From: an uncultured Alphaproteobacteria bacterium
GTDB lineage: Bacteria > Pseudomonadota > Alphaproteobacteria > RF32 > CAG-239
Length of the DNA: 21,457 bases
NCBI GenBank assembly: GCA_900540425.1
Contig: UQFU01000020.1
Coordinates: forward strand, 1 to 21,457
Reading direction: 5' to 3'
The notes beneath the pieces are model-generated. The model searched no databases. It was not told the origin of the DNA and was given only the letters and a program-made list of their open reading frames with translations. This document shows, one piece after another, positions 1 through 8,548 of this stretch; position 1 is the first letter of the stretch; every line of letters starts with the position of its first letter. The translations under genes and the position numbers were made by a program.

Positions 1-2584
1 AAGGCTTCGGCCTGGCGGCGTTTTTCTTCTTCAACCACCGCGGCAGGCGCCCGTTCGACAAAGCTGGGATTGCCAAGCTTGCGGGCATAGCCTTCAAGGT
101 TTTTATTCAGCCCTTCCAATTCTTTATTCAGACGCTCGCGCTCAGCAGCAAAATCAACAACACCTTTGAGCGGAATGAGAATAATCCCTTCTTTGAATAC
201 GGATTGAACCATATCCTTGCTGATTTCAAAATTCGCCGCTTCGGCACTAATATTTTCCAAACGCGCCAATGAACAGATGACCGGGGCAAAATTATCCAAA
301 CGGCGGAGGCCTCATCGGCTCCGGCAAAACGAACCGTCAATTTGGCGGCGGCCGGAATATTCATTGAAGCGCGCAGCGAGCGGACCGCGGTAATCATTTC
401 AATGACCCAGTCAATGTCGCGCATAGCGTTTTCATCAATTTCTTCCATCGACGGCCAAGAGGCATGAATCAACTTGACATCATGAGGCTCATTGCTCCAC
501 AGTTCGGTGGTGATAAACGGCATAAACGGATGCAGAATAACCAGAATCCGTTCCAGAACCCAGGCAAAGGTGCCCCGGGTTTCGGCCTTGGCGGCATCAT
601 CGTCACCATAGAGGATCGGCTTGCTCATTTCAATATACCAGTCGCAGAACGAGCCCCAGACGAATTGGTAAACGGCGTTGGCGGCATCGGAAAAGCGGTA
701 ATTATTTAGATTTTCAGTGACTTCGCGGGTTGCTTCTTTAGCACGGGCGATAATCCACTTATTAACCGCATTTTGGACTTTGGTTTCATCAAATCCGGCA
801 ACCGGCCGGCATTCGTTCATTTCGCCAAAGCGAGCGGCATTCCACAACTTGGTGGCAAAATTGCGGTAGCCGGCAATGCGGGCTTCCGACAAGTTGACGT
901 CACGCCCCTGAGTTTCCATTGCCGCCATGAAAAAGCGCAAGGCATCGGCGCCGTATTTCTCAATGGTTTCCATCGGGTCAACGGTATTGCCTTTGGATTT
1001 GGACATCTTCTGGCCTTTTTCATCACGAACCAAACCGTGAATATAAGCCTTTTTGAACGGCACCCGCTTCATCATATACATGCTCATCATCATCATGCGA
1101 GCAACCCAGAAAAAGATGATATCAAAAGCGGTTATCAAAACCGAGGTAGGATAAAACTTGTCCAAATACTCGGTCTTGTCAGGCCATCCCAAGGTCGAAA
1201 AAGCCCACAGGCCGGAAGAAAACCACGTATCCAACACATCCGTTTCGCGGGTCAGTTCGACTGTTTTGCCATAGTGTTTATCAGCGGCGGCCTGCGCTTC
1301 TGTTTCATTTTCCTCGCAGAAAATTTCACCGTCGGGACCATACCAAATCGGCATTTGGTGTCCCCACCACAGCTGGCGGGAAATACACCAAGGCTGAATA
1401 TTGCGCATCCATTCAAAATAAGTCTTTTCATAAGACTTGGGGACAAACTCCATTTCGCCTTCTTCAACAACCCGGATTGCCTCTTTGGCCAAGACCGGAG
1501 CATCGACAAACCACTGGTCGGTCATCAACGGTTCAATAACCACGCCGGAACGTTCGCCATAAGGAATAACCATCGGGTGGTCTTCAATTTTTTCCATCAA
1601 CCCCAGCTCTTCAAGCTTTTCAATCGTCAGTTTGCGGGCGGTTTGGGTATCTATGCCCGGGAACGGCGTATTTTCGTTCAGGGTCGCATCGGGATTTAGG
1701 ATATTAATCAGCGGCAGGTTATGGCGTTTGCCGACTTCAAAGTCATTAAAGTCATGCGCCGGCGTAATCTTAACCGCACCGGTTCCTTTTTCCGGGTCAG
1801 CGTGCTCGTCGGCAACAATCGGAATCGGACGGTTTACAATCGGCAGAATCGCATTTTTGCCAATCAGGTGTTTAAGCTTTTCATTATCTTTGCTGACGGC
1901 AACGGCCGTATCGCCGAACATGGTTTCGGGACGAGTGGTGGCAATATGGATAAACTCGCCGTCTTCGCCCTCAATCGGGTATTTGTAATAATACATTTTG
2001 CCGACCGTTTCTTTTTGGACAACTTCCAGGTCAGAAACGGCGGTTCCCAGTTTGGAATCCCAGTTGACAAGCTTTTTGGCCTTATAAATCAATCCATCTT
2101 TATACAGACTGACAAAAATTTTGCGAACAGCGCGGCTCAGGCCTTCGTCCATGGTAAAGCGTTCGCGGCTCCAGTCGCAGGAGGCGCCCAGACGGCGCAG
2201 CTGTTTGCAAATTGTGCCGCCGGAATGCTCTTTCCATTTCCAAACGGTTTCGATAAACTTCTCCCGGCCGAGGTCATGCCGCGAAATCCCGTCTTTGGCC
2301 AGGTTGCGTTCCACAACCATTTGAGTGGCAATGCCGGCGTGGTCGGTTCCCGGCTGCCAGAGAACATTTTTGCCCTGCATACGGTTATAGCGAACCAAAA
2401 TATCTTGCAACGTATCATTAAGGGCGTGCCCCATGTGCAGGTATCCGGTAACGTTCGGCGGCGGAATAACGACGGAAAAAGCCTCGCTGCCTTCGCGCAT
2501 ATCGGGTTTGAAATCGCCGCTGTTCTCCCAGTCGGCATAAATCTTTTCTTCAAAATCTTTCGGATTATAGTTTTTTTCCAGCAT
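1..2584 (-). CDS. valS: Valine--tRNA ligase (ValRS), partial at window edge and frameshifted
   Basis: Class I aminoacyl-tRNA synthetase that charges tRNA-Val in the cytoplasm. The ATG at 2584 is preceded by a purine-rich AAGAGAAG. The HIGH-type motif (HMGH, residues 50-53) follows the PPPNVTGYL stretch, and the KMSKS motif is at residues 526-530. The editing domain and the WWGHQMPIW segment are also readable. The frame beginning at 2584 stays open to 128, but after about residue 756 (near 302) its product stops resembling ValRS. From there the adjacent frame continues the family sequence (RLDNFAPVICSLARLENI, then the C-terminal coiled-coil tRNA arm with RERLNKELEGL and GNPSFVERAP) to the left edge. 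Restoring one G at 302-303 on the plus strand joins the two frames. The gene is therefore either frameshifted or carries a sequence error. It lies last in the tolC-popZ-valS series, 96 bp after popZ. The 3' end is outside the window. Confidence 0.95.
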
Positions 2585-2680
2585 ATCTTACTTCTCTTAT
2601 TTTAATCAAATTCATAACGCAGAAATGCCCTCCATTCAAAATGTGGGGGGCATGGAATGAGGAGGCCGACACTAACCCGG

Positions 2681-3754
2681 TTAGTTTCTGCCAGCCTTTG
2701 CCATCACTCGTTCAATTTCTTTTTTGACAACTGCCTCTACCATTGAGGGCAAGTTATTATCCAGCCACGATTTGATCTGGGCGGGAACTTCCGCCGAAAC
2801 CAACGCCTTGATGTCGGCATCGTTTACCAAAACGTTGACGGTTTGTTCGGCGATCATGTCGCGAATCGAGGCTTTGACCATATCCGACAAGGTTGCGTCT
2901 TCGCCCAATTTGACCGAAGAAGAAACTTTTGCCGGTTCGGGTGCCGGCGCTGCCTGTTCGCTGCCGGCAAAAATCTTGGCAAAATTATTAATAATGCTGG
3001 CTGAAACATCGGCAGCATCGGTGCCGCTTTCAGCATAGTCCCCCGCAGCAGGAACTGTTGCTTTTTCTGCCTCCGGCCGATGAGGCTGCACGGCCGGTTC
3101 CGAAACTGTTTCGCGGGTTTCGGGTTTTGGCGCCACCGGCTCGGTTTCGGCAACCGGAAGCATTTCAATATTGAAAGCGTCGGCCTGAGTTGAAATTTCC
3201 GGCGTTTCTTCCGGCAAACCGTCATCACCTTTGTACAAAGGCTGGGAAGAAGCTTCGTCTTCCGGCGTATAAATCGGATCCGAATCAATATCATCGCTGA
3301 TAACACTAACTTCCGGCAGCAGGATTTCCGTTTTTTCCGCCTCAGCTTCAACCGCAGGAAGCTCTATCGGCTCAACGGCAGGGACATCTGCAGCGACTTC
3401 GGGAACATCTTCCAGTTCGCGGTCGATATCAATCTCGCCGTCCAACCCGTCCGTCGGCTCCGCCTCGACATCAATTTCCGGAGCTGCCCCATCAACCCGC
3501 ATATCCGCGGTCAAATCAAGAATGTTATTATCATCTTCGCTGAACGGCAGATCCGCAACCGATATGTCGCTGCTTTCCAAATCAAGGACATCGTCTTTGG
3601 CTTCCGGCACGGTTTCTGCCGGTTCAGAAACAATATCCGCCGTTTCGGCCGCGGGCTGCGTTTCGGCAACCGGTTCGCCGTTTTCGGATAAGATGTTTTT
3701 GATGGAAGAGAGTATCTCGTCCATAGACATTTCTTCTTGTTTTTCGTCAGCCAT
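2681..3754 (-). CDS. popZ: PopZ-like polar organising protein (DUF2497)
   Basis: Polar scaffold of Alphaproteobacteria that self-assembles into a condensate at the cell pole and anchors the chromosome partition complex. Both family landmarks are visible: the short N-terminal helix (SMDEILSSIKNILSE, residues about 10-25) and the C-terminal oligomerisation region (residues about 283-357, with LSDMVKASIRDMIAE, then IKSWLDNNLPSMVEAVVKKEIERV). Between them lie about 255 residues of low-complexity sequence rich in Glu, Asp, Pro, Ala and Val, probably disordered. At 357 aa it is much longer than Caulobacter PopZ (177 aa), and the whole difference is in this linker. It lies 47 bp after tolC and 96 bp before valS, in the same direction, an order that recurs in this class. 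Identification is by the two ends; function in this organism is inferred. Confidence 0.88.
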   Translation of the reverse strand: MADEKQEEMSMDEILSSIKNILSENGEPVAETQPAAETADIVSEPAETVPEAKDDVLDLESSDISVADLPFSEDDNNILDLTADMRVDGAAPEIDVEAEPTDGLDGEIDIDRELEDVPEVAADVPAVEPIELPAVEAEAEKTEILLPEVSVISDDIDSDPIYTPEDEASSQPLYKGDDGLPEETPEISTQADAFNIEMLPVAETEPVAPKPETRETVSEPAVQPHRPEAEKATVPAAGDYAESGTDAADVSASIINNFAKIFAGSEQAAPAPEPAKVSSSVKLGEDATLSDMVKASIRDMIAEQTVNVLVNDADIKALVSAEVPAQIKSWLDNNLPSMVEAVVKKEIERVMAKAGRN

Positions 3755-3801
3755 TCTTTATCCCTTAATTTGTTGTTTGGTTAAAGCATAAACATATTTT
3801 T

Positions 3802-5163
3802 TTATTTATCAATAGATAATGACAACCATTTGTTTCTGGTTTCGGCAGAATACTTCTCCGCGTTATACAACTCGACGTTCAGGCCGAGGTCTCTGGCGGT
3901 CAGGCGGCCCATGGCCTGCAACAGCGTCATTGCAGAAACATAGTAGTTGCGGCGGGCTTTGACTTCTTCAACATTGGAATTGAGCAATTCCTGATAAGCA
4001 TCCAAAACATCAAGAATCGTCCGATTGCCCAGAGCCTCTTCTTTTTGAACGCCGTCAAGCGCGATTTCATTGGCGCGGACCTGCTCCTTAATCGAAGTAA
4101 TCATCGCCTTGTTGGCAACCATATATTCCCAAGCGCTGGTGACATTGCTGGTTACCAGGCGTTCGGCTTCCAAAACCTGTTCCTGTGCCTGCCATTTCTG
4201 GTATTTGCTCTGACGAATCTTGGCACGGGTTTCGCCGCCCTCATACAGCGGAATGCTCATATTGACGCTCCACTCCAAATCATCCTGCTCCTTTACGCCG
4301 GAGATATTGTCGGTGTAATTGCGGGTGCGGGAAGCAACGCCGTCCAAGCTGACTTGCGGCAGCAAAGCGCCGGTATTGGTCTTGACATCATAGTCTTTAG
4401 AATCAAAATAGTTCTTGGCCTGGCGGATAGAGTAGTTGTGAGCCTTTGCATATTCAAGAGCCTCTTCCGGGGTCTTGGGCAGAAACTTGTCAATTTCGCC
4501 TTCCGGCGCTTTGACGTCAACAGGCGCAACGCCGATGATTTTGGCATAGACGGCCTTGGAAGCTTCCAATGTTCCTTCCGAACTGATGCGGTCGGCCTTG
4601 GCACGGGCATAGCGGGCGCGCGCCTGCGAAACGTCGGTTCGGGTTACTTCGCCGACATTAAAACGCTGCACAGTCTCATCCAAGCGCTTTTTCAACAGTT
4701 TTTCGTTGTTCTTTTGCAAATCGACAATCGCCTTGTTTTGCACCACATCCAAATAAGCCGTGGAAGCGTCAATAAAAACCGTCTGTTCAACATTATACAG
4801 ATTATTCTGTTCGGAAAGCACCATGCTGTCAGCCGATTTGACGGAGTTTATGGTTTGCAAACCATTAAAAAGCGGCTGAGAAATTTTTGCAGAATAGGAA
4901 TATCTGTCACCATCCGGGTTGCCAACCGAGTTTTTGACATCAGTATTATTATCGGCATAGGTGCCATTCAACGAAACGGTCGGGCGGTAACCGGATTTGG
5001 CAATAGCGACATTTTCATCAATCGCCCGCAAATAAGCCCGCTGCGCCTGCAGGGTCGGATTGGTTTCATAAGCCTGGCTCAAAGCCTCAAAAATATTCTG
5101 AGCATAGGCATTACCGGAGATTGCTGTGGCAAGCATCAAGCCGCACAGGAACGTCTTTTTCAT
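3802..5163 (-). CDS. tolC: TolC-family outer-membrane efflux/secretion channel
   Basis: Outer-membrane channel that pairs with periplasmic adaptors and inner-membrane pumps for type I secretion or drug efflux. The 453-aa length is normal for TolC. A clear signal peptide (MKKTFLCGLMLATAISGNAYA, cleavage before QN at residue 22) is followed by two related halves of long helices and short strands. Examples are the opening IFEALSQAYETNPTLQAQRA and the second-half counterpart around EALEYAKAHNYSIRQAKN, plus the conserved SIPLYEGGETRAKI segment. The start is supported by GAGGTG seven bases upstream of the ATG at 5163. A good sigma70-type promoter lies upstream at 5201-5228. No inner-membrane pump or adaptor gene is adjacent, so its partners are not evident. 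popZ follows after 47 bp. Confidence 0.93.
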   Translation of the reverse strand: MKKTFLCGLMLATAISGNAYAQNIFEALSQAYETNPTLQAQRAYLRAIDENVAIAKSGYRPTVSLNGTYADNNTDVKNSVGNPDGDRYSYSAKISQPLFNGLQTINSVKSADSMVLSEQNNLYNVEQTVFIDASTAYLDVVQNKAIVDLQKNNEKLLKKRLDETVQRFNVGEVTRTDVSQARARYARAKADRISSEGTLEASKAVYAKIIGVAPVDVKAPEGEIDKFLPKTPEEALEYAKAHNYSIRQAKNYFDSKDYDVKTNTGALLPQVSLDGVASRTRNYTDNISGVKEQDDLEWSVNMSIPLYEGGETRAKIRQSKYQKWQAQEQVLEAERLVTSNVTSAWEYMVANKAMITSIKEQVRANEIALDGVQKEEALGNRTILDVLDAYQELLNSNVEEVKARRNYYVSAMTLLQAMGRLTARDLGLNVELYNAEKYSAETRNKWLSLSIDK

Positions 5164-5200
5164 TTATTCACCTCAAAAAAAATCAAACTAATTTTTCCGA

Positions 5201-5228
5201 ATTATAACCCATGCTGCGGATTATGCAA
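5201..5228 (-). promoter_or_regulatory. Probable sigma70-type promoter of tolC
   Basis: Read on the minus strand, TTGCAT (5228-5223) is followed by a 16-bp spacer and a perfect TATAAT (5206-5201). This sits about 40 bp upstream of the tolC start codon at 5163. Prediction from sequence only. Confidence 0.6.
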
Positions 5229-5265
5229 CTTTATTTCTTAAAAAACTTATAATTACTGTGTACTA

Positions 5266-5294
5266 TTGTGTATGTTAAAAATAATGATTATATC
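5266..5294 (+). promoter_or_regulatory. Possible promoter of glycogen phosphorylase
   Basis: TTGTGT (5266-5271), a 17-bp spacer and TATATC (5289-5294) would start transcription near 5301. That is downstream of the GTG at 5268 which opens the longest reading frame, and so agrees with the later TTG start at 5382. Confidence 0.4.
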
Positions 5295-5381
5295 TCTCCC
5301 CGGGCATTAACGATATTTCAAACAATTCACATTATGATACGGCCAGATAAAGGAAAATCGGCGATTTTGGAGGAAACGAAA

Positions 5382-7853
5382 TTGAGAAAAAAAGATTCCG
5401 CGATTATTAACGAAATAGACAAGGCCCGGCTGAAACTTTCAATCGAGCATTATATCAAATATTTTATCGGCAAGAGAACCTGCGAGGTCAACCGCGACGA
5501 GGCCTTAAATGCCATTGCCCTGGCTGTCCGCGAATTTGCGATGGACAAGATGTATGAGACTATTGCCCGCTACAACCGCGTCAACTCCAAACGAATCTAT
5601 TATCTCTCGGTTGAGTACCTTATCGGGCGTTCGTTGGAAAACAACCTGCACAACCTCGGTTTGTTCCATATTATGAAAAATATCAAAATCGACGGTTTTC
5701 CGGACATTAAGCTGGAAGACATTTTTGATGCCGAATATGATCCGGCGCTCGGCAACGGCGGTCTCGGACGTTTGGCGGCGTGCTATCTTGATTCTATGGC
5801 ATCGCTCGGCATTCCCGGTTTCGGCTACGGCATCAACTACCACTTCGGGTTGTTTAAACAAAAATTTGAAAACGGCTATCAGATCGAACAGGCTGACAGC
5901 TGGCTGGCCGAAGACTCTCCTTGGCAATTTTCACGCCCCGACCGCACGGTCAAAATTCCGATTTACGGCGATGTTGAAACCTTTCGCGACGCATCGGGCA
6001 AAGAAAACTATATTTGGATGAACACGCAGCATCTGTACGGTGTCCCTTATGATTTTCCGATTGTCGGCTATGCCGGAAAGTCGGTCAACTATCTGCGTCT
6101 GTTCTCGGCCAAAACCGACGACGAACTGGATATCAACATCTTTAACGACGGCGGTTATATTGAGGCGGTTAAAGAAAAAATCGAAACCGAAACCATTTCG
6201 CAGGTGCTTTATCCTTCCGATGCCATCGAATCAGGGAAGGAATTGCGCCTCAAACAGCAATATTTCTTTGTTTCCTGCGCCATTCAGGACATTATCCGCC
6301 GCTTTATGGAAAAGAGCAACGACTTCAAGGAAATGCCGGAGCAGGTTTGTATCCAGCTCAACGACACCCATCCGGCGCTGGCGATTGCCGAATTGATGCG
6401 GCTGCTGGTTGACGTTTACGGGCAGGAGTGGGACGACGCCTGGGACATTACAACCCGGATTTTTGCCTACACCAACCACACTCTGCTCCCGGAAGCGCTC
6501 GAGACCTGGCCGGCACGTTATTTTGCCCGCCTGCTGCCGCGGCATTTGCAGATTATTTATGAAATCAACCGCCGCTTTATGGAATTTGCCCGCAGCCGGT
6601 TTGGCGACGACCAGGCAAAACTTGACAAGCTGACCATTGTTCACGGCGACGGAGACAACCAGATTATCCGCATGGCCAACCTGTCGATTGTCGGTTCTTT
6701 CTCGGTCAATGGCGTGGCAAAAATTCATTCGGAGCTGGTAAAGACCCAGCTGGTTCCCGAATTTTATGAACTCTGGCCAGAAAAATTCGGCAACGTTACC
6801 AACGGCATTACGCCGCGGCGCTGGCTGCTGCATGCCAATACGGCGCTGTCCGATTTGATTGATTCCAAGATCGGCGACAGCTGGGTTACACAGTTGGAAG
6901 ACTTGCGCAAACTGGAAGATTTTGTTGACGACAAGAAATTTATCAAAGATTTTGACGCTATCAAGACTTCAAACAAAGAACGGTTGTCCAAGATTATTTT
7001 CCGAACCACCGGCGTGATGGTTGATCCGAACAGCATGTTTATCGTCCATGCCAAGCGTATCCACGAATACAAGCGCCAGCTGATGACTATTTTGCAGGTC
7101 ATCGGCGATTATCTGGCAATCGTCAAAGACAACGTTCAGCCGACAGTCAAAAAAACCTACATTTTTGCCGGAAAGGCAGCGCCGTCGTATAACTTTGCCA
7201 AACTTATCATTAAGCTTATCAACAATGTGGCCAATGTTGTCAACAACGACCCGCAAGTCAACAACATGATTAAGGTCGTCTTTATTCCGGATTATAAGGT
7301 TTCTCTGGCAGAGGTCTTGATTCCGGCGGCCAACGTCAGTATTCAGTCGTCAACGGCCGGATTTGAGGCCAGCGGAACCGGCAACATGAAGTTTGCGCTT
7401 AACGGTGCGTTGACGCTGGGTACTTATGACGGCGCCAATATTGAAATCCGAGAACAAGTCGGCACCGACAATTTTTACCTGTTTGGCCTGCGCGAAGAGC
7501 AAATTCAGGAAATGCGCGCCAAAAACCAATATCATCCGGTTGATTATTACAACAACTCGCCGTATATCAAGCGCATTATGAACACGCTGAACTCCAACGT
7601 CTTTTGCGAAAAAGACTATGTGCTCCTGTTCAAGCCGATTTATGAGGAACTGCTTAACCGCGACTATTATTTCCTGCTGGCTGATTTGGAAGCATTTAAC
7701 GACACCATGCATCAGATTGAAAAAGATTATCTGGACAAAGACAAGTGGAACAAGATGGCCATTAAAAACGTTGCCCGAATCGGATATTTTTCAAGCGATC
7801 GCGCGGTTATGGACTATGCCAACAACATATGGCATATCAAGCCGGTTGACTAG
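5382..7853 (+). CDS. glgP: Glycogen/starch/alpha-glucan phosphorylase
   Basis: Releases glucose-1-phosphate from alpha-1,4-glucans using phosphate and pyridoxal phosphate (GT35 family). The PLP-binding segment GTGNMKFALNGALTLGTYDG is intact, with the Schiff-base lysine at residue 670 from the chosen start. Other family blocks are YYLSVEYLIGRSLENNL, EYDPALGNGGLGRLAACYLDS and AKRIHEYKRQL. I place the start at TTG 5382 because a strong GGAGG (5369-5373) sits eight bases upstream. This gives 823 aa, close to the usual bacterial length (about 800-820). The frame stays open upstream to GTG 5268 (861 aa, with ATG 5334 between), but those starts lack a ribosome site and their extra residues do not look like family sequence. 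No other glycogen gene is in the window. A strong terminator follows the stop. Confidence 0.95.
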   Translation: MRKKDSAIINEIDKARLKLSIEHYIKYFIGKRTCEVNRDEALNAIALAVREFAMDKMYETIARYNRVNSKRIYYLSVEYLIGRSLENNLHNLGLFHIMKNIKIDGFPDIKLEDIFDAEYDPALGNGGLGRLAACYLDSMASLGIPGFGYGINYHFGLFKQKFENGYQIEQADSWLAEDSPWQFSRPDRTVKIPIYGDVETFRDASGKENYIWMNTQHLYGVPYDFPIVGYAGKSVNYLRLFSAKTDDELDINIFNDGGYIEAVKEKIETETISQVLYPSDAIESGKELRLKQQYFFVSCAIQDIIRRFMEKSNDFKEMPEQVCIQLNDTHPALAIAELMRLLVDVYGQEWDDAWDITTRIFAYTNHTLLPEALETWPARYFARLLPRHLQIIYEINRRFMEFARSRFGDDQAKLDKLTIVHGDGDNQIIRMANLSIVGSFSVNGVAKIHSELVKTQLVPEFYELWPEKFGNVTNGITPRRWLLHANTALSDLIDSKIGDSWVTQLEDLRKLEDFVDDKKFIKDFDAIKTSNKERLSKIIFRTTGVMVDPNSMFIVHAKRIHEYKRQLMTILQVIGDYLAIVKDNVQPTVKKTYIFAGKAAPSYNFAKLIIKLINNVANVVNNDPQVNNMIKVVFIPDYKVSLAEVLIPAANVSIQSSTAGFEASGTGNMKFALNGALTLGTYDGANIEIREQVGTDNFYLFGLREEQIQEMRAKNQYHPVDYYNNSPYIKRIMNTLNSNVFCEKDYVLLFKPIYEELLNRDYYFLLADLEAFNDTMHQIEKDYLDKDKWNKMAIKNVARIGYFSSDRAVMDYANNIWHIKPVD

Positions 7854-7871
7854 CAGCATCTTGCGCAAATC

Positions 7872-7904
7872 AAAAGGCTTCTTCTCAAAGGAGGAAGCCT
7901 TTTT
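7872..7904 (+). terminator. Rho-independent terminator after glgP
   Basis: A 13-bp stem with one G-T wobble (AAAAGGCTTCTTC against GAGGAAGCCTTTT) and a six-base loop, followed by a T run, begins 18 bases after the glgP stop codon. Confidence 0.85.
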
Positions 7905-8090
7905 TGTGGCCTGGTCATAACTTTACTGTGGGTTTGCCCTGAGGTTCAGCCAATGCATTGTCACCCCTCGTTTTTTCGGCAGAAAAATGTTCCATAAAAA
8001 GTCATCCCGCATTTTTCTACGAAAAATGCCCAAGGATCCTCGAATTTCCTTTTCCTGTCACGGCACGGCGTTTCCCCTGTTTCCTTTTGT

Positions 8091-8192
8091 CATTCCGGGC
8101 TTGTTTTTTTGCTGTCATTCCGGGCTTGTTTTTTTACTGTCATTCCGGGCTTGTTTTTTTGCTGTCATTCCGGGCTTGACCCGGAATCCAGG
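8091..8192 (+). repeat. Tandem repeat, 25-bp unit, four copies
   Basis: Units start at 8091, 8116, 8141 and 8166 with exactly 25-bp spacing. The repeated core is CATTCCGGGCTTG followed by a T7 run and GCTGT (ACTGT once). The fourth unit lacks the T run and instead completes a palindrome (CCGGGCTTGACCCGG, then AATCCAGG, ending 8192). Confidence 0.92.
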
Positions 8193-8213
8193 CGGCTAAG
8201 GAATCAATATTGA

Positions 8214-8321
8214 CCTGGATACCGGCTCGGAGGCCGGTATGACAGGAAGAGAGAAAATGTTGCGGTATGACAGGAAGAGAGAAAATGTTGCGGTATGACA
8301 GGAAGAAGGAAACGCTATGGC
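8214..8321 (-). repeat. Tandem repeat, 28-bp unit, opposite orientation to the left array
   Basis: TATGACAGGAAGA recurs at 8238, 8266 and 8294 (28-bp period). The first two units are identical (ending AAATGTTGCGG) and the third diverges. On the minus strand each unit reads CTGTCATACCG, the same head as the left array. The array ends in a palindrome at 8214-8246 (CCTGGATACCGGC ... GCCGGTATGACAGG). Confidence 0.85.
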
Positions 8322-8548
8322 ATGGCAGAAGAGAGAAAAAGCGCCGTGCTGTGACAGGAAGGAATTAATTCGTAGATCCCTGGGCATTTTTCGCAGAAAA
8401 ATGCGGGATGACTTTTTATGGCACGTTTTCTTTCTGAAAACAAAGAATACTTCTATAAAGGAACTGACATAACAGAGGAATAACCGTATAGAAAGCTATT
8501 TTCTTACGAAAACGGAGGGGAAGAAGGCTTTTTAGATTTGAATTCCGG

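Larger units (their letters stand above)
7969..8443. repeat. Nested convergent inverted-repeat block (REP/palindromic-element cluster)
   Basis: This accounts for most of the 690-bp gene-free stretch 7858-8548. The outer arms 7992-8044 and 8369-8421 are inverted copies matching at 49 of 53 positions, and weaker matching extends a further 20 bases outward (GTTTT...AGAAA...CCATAAAAAG on each side). Inside, a second pair matches: CTGTCACGGCACGGCG (8054-8070 region) on the left against CTGTCACAGCACGGCG read from the minus strand at 8341-8356. Further in, each arm carries its own tandem array of units starting CTGTCAT. The array ends in a complete small palindrome, and the two palindromes face each other across about 20 bp. 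Such GTCAT...ATCC elements are common dispersed repeats in Alphaproteobacteria. Translations through it (VIPGL..., SFRACFF...) are artefacts. The remainder of the gap (7905-7968, 8444-8548) shows nothing I can name. Confidence 0.85.

Noticed and set aside
773..2605. Long plus-strand frames (308 and 294 aa) opposite valS
   Set aside because: They mirror the valS coding strand, lack family resemblance and ribosome sites, and overlap a clear gene completely.
4045..5241. 398-aa plus-strand frame opposite tolC
   Set aside because: Antisense shadow of tolC with composition typical of reversed coding sequence and no recognisable domain; it also overlaps the tolC promoter.
7958..8199. Frames reading repeated VIPGL / SFRACFF peptides
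   Set aside because: Generated by the tandem 25-bp repeat; such peptides are well-known artefacts of GTCATTCCGGG repeats.
8091..8321. Regularly spaced repeats considered as a CRISPR array
   Set aside because: Units are directly contiguous with no unique spacers, periods are 25 and 28 bp with different tails, and there are no cas genes nearby.
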